Assembly: GCA_018398765.1 (NCBI GenBank)
Contig: JAHBMJ010003743.1
Span: 29,707 to 88,029 of the forward strand
Origin: Chromera velia
Taxonomy: Eukaryota; Sar; Chromeraceae
Length of the DNA stretch: 58,323 nucleotides
Direction of reading: 5' to 3'
Position numbers and translations under genes: made by a program. Of the stretch, positions 51,760 through 58,323 are shown in pieces. Each line of letters starts with the position of its first letter. Within the stretch, counting starts at the first letter, position 1. The notes beneath the pieces are model-generated. The model saw only the letters and a program-made list of their open reading frames with translations, made no database searches and was not told the DNA's origin.

Positions 51760-53786
51760 TTAGATGTATTGTTGTTTGTTTGCATGCTGTTGCAAAAGCT
51801 GCAACATTAGTTGACCTGCATCTGAATTTGTGTATGTATCAAGACGCCAGTCAAGCAAGCGGAATGCTCGTGACTTTGTCCCAGCAAGAGGTTTTGTCAT
51901 GAAGTCCAGATGCATATGAATGATACCTGTGTTAGCATTTTGGGGAGAGCGAATGACTCTCTCTGAGACCAGAACTTTCTGAGGGACCAAATACAAAAAG
52001 CGCCACGGTTGTCCTAGGGACTTGCTGCGATCGACATCTATCTTGTTTCGTAATTCACTCAAGACAGGACTTGAAGCGTTCTGGGGGGAAGTCACGAGGA
52101 GAAAGTCAAAATCGCCTTCTTCATACGGCTGCACGCGCTGGCGGACCTTTTTGTATGTGTGTACACCTGCGAGACTCTTTCCTGAAATCCAGCTTGCGCT
52201 TTTCAACTGTACTTTCTGCCATGGCATGTTCACACAGCCTGCAGAACTCAAACGAATTTCTATGTCATACGGGAGTGACGTGCATGGAGCCATGCGTACT
52301 TCTAAGCCTCCCGGGACATGCTTGAAGAAATCCAGGCACTTCTGGAACATTTTCCACTCGGCAAGATGTGTTGGGCTCAATTGGTTGTGCAACGTTTCAA
52401 GAGGCTGTAGGAGGCAAGAGCCCTGCCCGCTTCTTGCATCATGCCAGAAGGATTCCAGGACTTTTCCCACATGAGGCTCAAGTCGACCGCCGTCTTCGAA
52501 GCAGAAACGGGCTTCTTTCACATCGCGTTTTCCTCCCTCAGTGATTCGCAGAGTCTTGCCCTTTATTTCATTAAAGTAATCGCCTGGAAAAAGCCAGAGC
52601 TTTGGTCTATGGCACAGGCTTTCAGGTAAGACCACACAAGCGACTGACATTCCACTATAGCCGTGGATACGTGTGAAATTCCACGAAGGGGATTGTTTGG
52701 CTTGGGTGCCGTTATGCGATCTGGCTACTCGTGTACGTGATGCTGACTTGACCTGTAGAGCCAGCCACAGATCTTCAGGGCAGCCCGCAGGCCGAACAGC
52801 CATATCCGCTTTCGCGTAGGGAGGCAGACTCTCGGCGGGTTCCTCTAACCCGTTGAAGTCTCTTGTTGGGCGAAAGCTTGATCGAAGCAGGGAGCAAGCA
52901 CTTCTTTCAAGCTCATATGGCATTGCGCGTTGTCCCGGATTCTTGACATTTCTGTCATCGGCACAAAGATGTGCTCGATTCAAGCAGTTAGCTCGGGTTT
53001 CTGTCAATGAGTGAGGCCCTTCTAGTTCACTGCTTAACGGAACAGTTGGGAGAAAACGGTCGACAGAAACTGAATTCATCCCCCGTGCTGACGTGCTCCC
53101 CATTTTGATGCGCTGTTCCCATGATGACATGCGGGCCACTTGCTTGCCGACTATCGAAGGAATCGGCATGCTCACCGTCATTTTGAGCAGACCACAGTCC
53201 TTGGACTTCGGAAGAGGGAATCTCGCCACAGTGCATTCGTTGGAAGAGAATGTAGGGGGGGCCCATGCCTTGCAGTTTGAATTTGTCTTGCGGAAATTTT
53301 TCCTGCGAAAATCTCCGCGGATGCTTCCACTTTGAAAAATTGAAGTATGAGTTTGAAGTTTCTGGCCATAGAAATCGGGAGAAAATTGGGAAGTGACATT
53401 TGTATAGAGCTGCCCATGCCGTCTTCTGCGGGTTGCAACTGTGGCGTTCCTGGAAAGAGCGTCTACTTGTCGGCGATGAAAGAAAAAAAGAGCAAGCCTT
53501 TTCAAAAAGCAGTTGCTCGTGCCAACGTTGCTTCGGTGAAGGCCCCAGACTGGAAGGCTTCTAAAAAAAAAGGATGACATTCCCGTGACGTTTACCAAGC
53601 ACTGTGCACGCAAGAAGCGGAAGCCAAACATGGAACCACAGAGACTCCTAAAACCCGAATGTGTGCATGTATCTTCATACTTACGTACTGCTTCACACCC
53701 ACTGGGTCAATGACGTCTTCTTCCCTTTGCTTTTTTATCGGACAAGCAGAGGTGCTCTTCAATGCTCGATCGTTGATGCAGAAACT
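51760..53786 (-). CDS. Protein with two tandem PD-(D/E)XK-like nuclease modules
   Basis: A single large exon (53601-51760) follows an upstream exon 53786-53685 (34 codons, REEDVIDPVGVKQY|GTAAGT) in phase 0. The true start lies further up. The open frame itself begins at ATG 53631, which would be intronic in the spliced model. Numbering from 53631, module 1 has KADMAV (D276) then LQVKSAS (Q293, K295), followed by YSGMSVACVVLP and LWLFPGDYF. Module 2 repeats the order: YDIEIR (D456/E458), VQLKSAS (Q475, K477), FDFLLVTSP, FLYLVPQKVL. This is the D...(Q/E)xK core plus beta-strand pattern of restriction-like endonucleases. The N-terminus is Arg- and Phe-rich, possibly organellar. The function could be genome maintenance or element-derived; the fold assignment is from motifs only. 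Confidence 0.55.
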
Positions 53787-53864
53787 CTGATGAGAAGCAT
53801 GCATGACAATTAAGTGCATGCATGCCTGCACACGTCTGCATGTATTCTGCATGTGCACGCGTCT

Positions 53865-53955
53865 CGATGGATATTTTACCCGTGCGAGTGGCCCGGAAAG
53901 CGAATTTTGGGGTAGTCGAGGTCGTCGGTTCAAGCCCCGGCACCCTCACTTTTTC
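53865..53955 (+). repeat. tRNA-like SINE trace (box A/box B-like)
   Basis: A GCGAGTGGCCC (about 53883-53893) resembles a pol III A box, and GGTTCAAGCC (about 53928-53937) resembles a B box at the expected distance. The ends do not fold into an acceptor stem, so this is not an intact tRNA. A tRNA-derived SINE or decayed tRNA is likeliest. It lies about 100 bp upstream of the nuclease-like gene's first recognised exon. Confidence 0.35.
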
Positions 53956-54781
53956 GTCCAAATTTACTCGGAAAGGCGTAGCGGCGCCTGCAGAGCCTTT
54001 AGCCGAGCGTTTGAGCGTCGTCGCCGCATGTCGCCACCACTCACCGTCTCCAAACAATATTTGAGCAAGAAAGATACATTCCAACAGAAGGGAAATCCAA
54101 GGGAAATTGATGGGAAATCTGACGTGGGAAATGAATAGAAAAAGGACCGGATAGGAAATTAATGGAAATTCTAGGGAAATCACTAGAAATCACACGAAAG
54201 TCAGCGGGAAATCATTAGGGAATCTGTAAGAAATTTTAGTCCAGATTCCCCATCTAGGGGTATCATAGAGAGAAAAAAAAATAAATAACTCTCTTTGTCA
54301 GGTACTTTTTTTTTTTCTTTTTTTTTTTTGTCTATAAAACAACTGTTGTTTAGCTGTTGCACGGGTGTTGCACAATCGATTAATTGATTAATCGATAGGT
54401 TCTCTTAACTACTCTTAACAATTTTAAAATTTTAAATTAAAATAACATATACTTTTAAAATAATAATTTTGCTGTAGTAATTTTGTTGTACAGTCTAGTG
54501 TACAGTTAACTTGTACTCTATCATAGTCTCTATGTTATACCTGAGTCCTCGATTTGCTTCAAAGTTTTAAAATCTAAACACCGTGACAGACTGAATTGGC
54601 TACTCTAGTATCTATCTGATGAGTAACCATCACTATAGAACCATCATTAGTTTTTATGAATCGACACGGCGGTTTTGTAAGTTGAAGCCTGGGTTAAAGC
54701 CAGTCTAAACCAGGGGTTTCATGAAAATGGTTCCAAACTTTCACTTTTTAAAGACTGACTGAGGAGGGTTCGGATCCTCCA
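53956..54781. other. AT-rich spacer with GGGAAAT-rich and poly-T tracts
   Basis: Degenerate GGGAAAT/GGAAATC repeats (about 54090-54230) and poly-T tracts (54305-54332) precede a stretch, AACAACTGTTGTT...GTGTTGCAC (54337-54373), that resembles the inverse of sequence at 50237-50275 in the foldback element. No gene is supported. Confidence 0.5.
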
Positions 54782-56998
54782 CTACACCACTGGCACGTTC
54801 TCTTGCCCATGCACCCCCTCTCCCCAAAAGAACTTCACAAAAGGCGCCTGCATCGTGTCTGACCAAGCACGTGCAATGCTCTGCAAACCCCCAGGGGGCT
54901 GGAGGACTAGGAGTGACCTCCTGAAGTCCGCCCTCAAATGAGGGCCCCCGAGGTTGTTCTCCACCGCCCACCGAAAGAACCCAGCAAAGCCTTCCATCTC
55001 AAACTGAAGTCTCTTCTCCCACACATCAAAACCTTTTTTCAATCCAACAGATACGAGACACTGATCGTATTCATTCGACAACATGTGCCCACTCGAATCG
55101 AATGGGGCCCACCGGCACCAGGCGTCCCTCAGGAAACCGTCCACAATTTCTCCCCGTGTCCGGGAGGGCAGTGGTGCGGCTCCAGCCAGAGAGTCACACA
55201 CTCGTTGACTTCCCCCGTCTCCCACCACCGAGAGGAGAAAACGGAAGGCGGGGAAATTTCGGATTTTCAACATATCGACAGGGCTGACGAAGAGCCTCTC
55301 AAAGTGATCCAGATTCAGCCCTTCCTCAAGGGTTTCCATAAGATACTGCTTCAAATCTGCTTCCGTTCCCTCTGGCAAGGAAGGAAACTCTCGCAAAGGT
55401 TCACTCTCTGCAACACAAAGAAACTGAATTGCAAACCGACGGAGGCTGACAGGGACAAAAGGCGGCCCCCCAAAGGGGAACGACGCGGCATCATCAACGA
55501 GCCGCTGCTCGAGAAAATCAAACTTCCACTGACACCGAGCAAAAGCGCAGATACGCCGGTGAAAGTCCTCAGGCAGTTTGGCCCTCACACTTCGAGCACT
55601 GTCGTGGTCAGAAAAGACCACAAACTCAAACAGGCTCCGGTCTACACACTTTGTAACTAGAAGAATGAGCCAAAATTGGAAATTCTCCTCTGAATTCAGC
55701 CTGTATATCTCACCATTCTCCACAAGCCACCTGAAAGCTTTCACTTTGTCGCTGCTCTCACAAATCGCATTGGAACACCCGGCCGCATCCCAATAAAAAA
55801 CAGGCGAGGATAACTGTCCTCGCACAAAGCTGGTTCCCTCGAATACCTGATCAGCCCTCTCCCACAAATCGTTCAATGCAGCGGAAAGCCACTCGAGCAA
55901 ATCCCACATTCCTCTCTTCAAAGCAATTTCGGGGGCTCTCAGACTTGACCAGAAGCCTGCGCAGAAAGCGCCAAGCCCCACCGAGGTGATCTGCCCGAGC
56001 GAAAAAATATCATCAGTAGCAAATCGGAAGACTTTCTTCACCGTCTCTTCGTGCCCACCGCACATTGCACCGTCAATCAGGGAAGAAAAAAAATGGGCAA
56101 CCCGAGTGTTCAACTCAAACGGAGAAAAGGAGACAAACGAAGAAGCAACAGCTTGCCGGAAACCGCTTGGGCACTCTGCAACGATCCCGTCAGTGTCTCC
56201 CTTCAGGCTTAGCAGCCAGGGACGGACAGGAAGGTTTGTTAGGGCAAATGCATCCTCGTCTGGACACAAAACTGTGCTCAGATTCAAGGCCTCCAACTTA
56301 GACAGCGGTGACAGAGACAACTCTCTCAAAGCTTCGGGAGGTGCAAAGAAGCGAGAGGGGATGATTACCCGATTCCTCCCAAAAATCGTTCTCCCTGTCT
56401 CCAAAGCCTCCACGAGGACCCGATGGACCTCACTGTGCCCCTTTTTGAGAGCACAGGAGATCCATTCAGTCCAAGGGAGCCCCTCTTGAATCTGGGGCCG
56501 TCTCCGCCTCAACCCCGGAAGAAACCGCCGGAAAGCCCAATGAAGGAGCAGCGCGTGCCCCCCCGCGACTGCCCCCCTGGCGATCGCAAGGAGATTTGAG
56601 AATGCCCTCATGCCCTCTGTATTCCCCCGTCTCTCAAACCCCAAAGGGGAGACATCGAAAGTTGATGGAAAGAGAGAAGACAGACGGCTGATCAGCAAAA
56701 GCGCATTCTGACGGCCACACACCTCCAAGACACTCTCTACAATTGGTGGGGTCGGAAGGGACAGCACCCAGAGAATCACTTTGAACCTCAAGGGTCGAAC
56801 AAGCTCTTCGTCAACTTTCGTCACTGTCCTTCCGTCATGTGCGTGATTCGCGCCGTCTCTAAATTCTTTGTTGATGCACCTCACACGCACGGATCCGCCA
56901 GATGACGCAAGCCGCAGCATCAAGGAGCCCGCAATCGGAACTCGAAGCACTCGAACAGGAAGGCACTGGCCCGAATGGTCACCTCGCGAGCCACTCAT
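54782..56998 (-). CDS. Intronless 738-aa protein with degenerate ankyrin-like repeats
   Basis: ATG 56998 (aaaATGAGT) opens a 738-codon frame with no intron, in contrast to the exon-rich neighbours. I recognise no enzyme domain. Short motifs recur at irregular spacing in the style of degenerate ankyrin helices: AVAGGHALLLHWAFRRFLPG, ALKKGHSEVHRVLVEALETG, AMCGGHEETVKKVFRFA, ALKRGMWDLLEWLSAAL, AFRWLVENGEIY, FFRWAVENN. Similar highly diverged ankyrin proteins occur as large families in protists and giant viruses, so transfer or lineage expansion is possible but unproven. The frame ends VPVV then stop at 54782. The surrounding DNA is AT-rich and repeat-bearing, while this ORF is moderate GC. Confidence 0.65.
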   Translation of the reverse strand: MSGSRGDHSGQCLPVRVLRVPIAGSLMLRLASSGGSVRVRCINKEFRDGANHAHDGRTVTKVDEELVRPLRFKVILWVLSLPTPPIVESVLEVCGRQNALLLISRLSSLFPSTFDVSPLGFERRGNTEGMRAFSNLLAIARGAVAGGHALLLHWAFRRFLPGLRRRRPQIQEGLPWTEWISCALKKGHSEVHRVLVEALETGRTIFGRNRVIIPSRFFAPPEALRELSLSPLSKLEALNLSTVLCPDEDAFALTNLPVRPWLLSLKGDTDGIVAECPSGFRQAVASSFVSFSPFELNTRVAHFFSSLIDGAMCGGHEETVKKVFRFATDDIFSLGQITSVGLGAFCAGFWSSLRAPEIALKRGMWDLLEWLSAALNDLWERADQVFEGTSFVRGQLSSPVFYWDAAGCSNAICESSDKVKAFRWLVENGEIYRLNSEENFQFWLILLVTKCVDRSLFEFVVFSDHDSARSVRAKLPEDFHRRICAFARCQWKFDFLEQRLVDDAASFPFGGPPFVPVSLRRFAIQFLCVAESEPLREFPSLPEGTEADLKQYLMETLEEGLNLDHFERLFVSPVDMLKIRNFPAFRFLLSVVGDGGSQRVCDSLAGAAPLPSRTRGEIVDGFLRDAWCRWAPFDSSGHMLSNEYDQCLVSVGLKKGFDVWEKRLQFEMEGFAGFFRWAVENNLGGPHLRADFRRSLLVLQPPGGLQSIARAWSDTMQAPFVKFFWGEGVHGQENVPVV

Positions 56999-57072
56999 TT
57001 TGTCTTGAAGAACAAGCGGCTGCCACAGATCGACGCACTGGCTGGGTTAGACAAATCCCTTGGGCAAAATTT

Positions 57073-57438
57073 TCAAAGAACCGGTGTTTGGATGCTATTA
57101 ATAAAAGAGCGCACTATACACATTTGATGTCTTTGTTGTTCCCTTCGATCGATCAAAGAGCCGCAAAAGAGTACATATGGCTTGTTTCCAGCTCCCAAAC
57201 TTATAAATTCAACAGTTCGAATGTAGTTGCCGATAGTTGCCGTCTCCCGGGTTTCGTATATAATAAGTGCCCCCCGATAGCTTCGCTTTCCGGGGCCATC
57301 CGTCATGCAGCTCCATTCAACAGTTCGAATGTAGTTGCCGATAGTTGCCGTCTCCCGGGTTTCATATATAATAAGTGCCCCCCGATAGCTTCGCTTTCCG
57401 GGGCCATCCGTCATGCAGCTCCGCCACAACTTATTCAA
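57073..57438 (-). repeat. 108-bp tandem duplication (two copies), open on the minus strand
   Basis: 57208-57315 and 57316-57423 are near-identical 108-bp units. On the minus strand a 121-codon frame crosses both, giving two 36-residue copies containing SCMTDGPGKRSYRGALIIYE. Because the unit is a multiple of three and intact in frame it could be coding, but there is no other support. It lies 200-430 bp upstream of the 738-codon gene, so it may equally be promoter sequence. Confidence 0.6.
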
Positions 57439-58323
57439 CCCAATTCGAGTATTTTTTAGATTCGAACTTGACTTTTTAATCCGAACTTTTTAGGTGTTTT
57501 TGAAGCAAAATCATCTCGTTAAAAAAAAAAAAAACTTAAGCGTCACAAACCAATTTTTTTTTTCATCTTTTTTTTTTCCCACTTTAAAAAATAACCTCAT
57601 TTAAAAGTGTATTTTTGAAAGTTTCTAAGAAAGTTTAGTGATTTAATTTTTTTTTCAATAACCAAGATATTGTATGCACTAGCTGATTCTATGTATGGTA
57701 GTCTCATAATGATTAATTGGTAGAAGACTTGCATGCGGAGGACTCTATCAAAAGTTTATCTTCAAAACCAGCCAAAAGTTTATCTTCAAAACCAGTTGGT
57801 ATAATAGTATGTATGCTTTCACTAAGTTTCGACCTAGTTTTATTTCAGCGTGATTCAATTGCATTAAACAGACTAGTTAACACAGCAGAAAGAGCGCATA
57901 CAATCAATTGAAATTATAATTCATAAAATTTAAACTTCGTGCAATCCGGATCGGGACAAGAAAAAAGTGAATATTTAATTTAAAATTATAATTCCTAGTA
58001 TAATTCATTCAAAACTTAGCCAAAAATTTTTACTATAAATATTTTTATAGGATTTATTACCGATTTAAGTATAAACAATTTATTAATAGTACAATAAATA
58101 TGAATAAAAAGTTAAAACTGTTACATTATATAGCAAAATATAACAAAATAAACAAAAAAACGGAGATAAAAAAAAAGGGGGAAAACTATTTGATCTGATG
58201 TGTCTTTTTGCACTGATACCAATAACAACTAAGAAAATAGACATAATAATATTTCAATATAAAACCAAATCTTTAATTACAGAAGCGCTTTAAGCATTTA
58301 TTCGATTTCTACTGTATGTTTTT
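57439..58323. other. AT-rich right end, nothing supported
   Basis: Low-GC sequence with poly-A/T runs and a short duplicated phrase, AAAAGTTTATCTTCAAAACC (about 57750-57769 and 57775-57794). I see no gene. Confidence 0.55.

Noticed and set aside
54690-54775. Possible tRNA on the plus strand ending GGAGGGTTCGGATCCTCC...ACCA
   Set aside because: The T-arm-like sequence is good, but no matching acceptor, D or anticodon stems are found upstream, and it overlaps the end of the 738-codon gene.

Overview
This is nuclear DNA from a eukaryote. The genes are split by many GT-AG introns, exons are often only 10-100 codons, introns and spacers are loaded with (CA)n, (GA)n, (CTTT)n and (GGAA)n microsatellites, and no bacterial operon signals are visible. 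Moderate-GC coding blocks, the recurring TGCATGCA word (bound by ApiAP2 factors in apicomplexans) and a FASTK/OPR-like helical-repeat gene of the kind expanded in alveolates suggest an alveolate. A chromerid such as Chromera velia is my best guess, by inference only.

Layout: 1-12,918 (minus) is a P4-ATPase phospholipid flippase in about 30 exons, with its last exons off the left edge. A ~650-bp divergent spacer follows, then a plus-strand Gly/Ala-zipper and coiled-coil frame (13,567-15,420, interrupted by one TGA) that probably splices into small exons further right. 15.6-19.0 kb is mostly microsatellite and AT-rich spacer. 19,008-20,210 (minus) is a gene with an XPA-C-like domain. 20.2-24.1 kb is AT-rich, repeat-bearing DNA with one small ORF. 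24.3-25.9 kb holds unassigned minus-strand open segments. 26,026-27,509 (minus) is a small heat-shock protein with a signal peptide and a large insertion. It is divergent from 28,119-35,565 (plus), a multi-exon FASTK/OPR-like protein. 36,566-39,435 (minus) is a class-IV PLP enzyme resembling aminodeoxychorismate lyase. 40.1-41.45 kb (minus) is an uncertain small gene, divergent from 41,638-46,282 (plus), an ankyrin protein with about one repeat per exon.

The right quarter (46.3-58.3 kb) is AT-rich and mobile-element-rich: a decayed 5'-truncated LINE, a 1.2-kb foldback element with a nested 331-bp MITE, a gene with two tandem PD-(D/E)XK-like modules (51,760-53,786, minus), a tRNA-like SINE trace, and an intronless 738-codon gene with weak ankyrin-like motifs (54,782-56,998, minus).

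The genes do not form a pathway. They look like independent housekeeping functions (lipid asymmetry, possible DNA repair, proteostasis, organelle RNA metabolism, folate-type PLP chemistry) with lineage-specific repeat proteins and transposons between them. The items most worth follow-up are the tandem nuclease-like protein, the HSP20 insertion, the 99-nt ankyrin exon modules with a 4-nt lesion, two otherwise coherent frames each broken by a single TGA, the nested MITE insertions, and the frequent GTCAGT splice donors.
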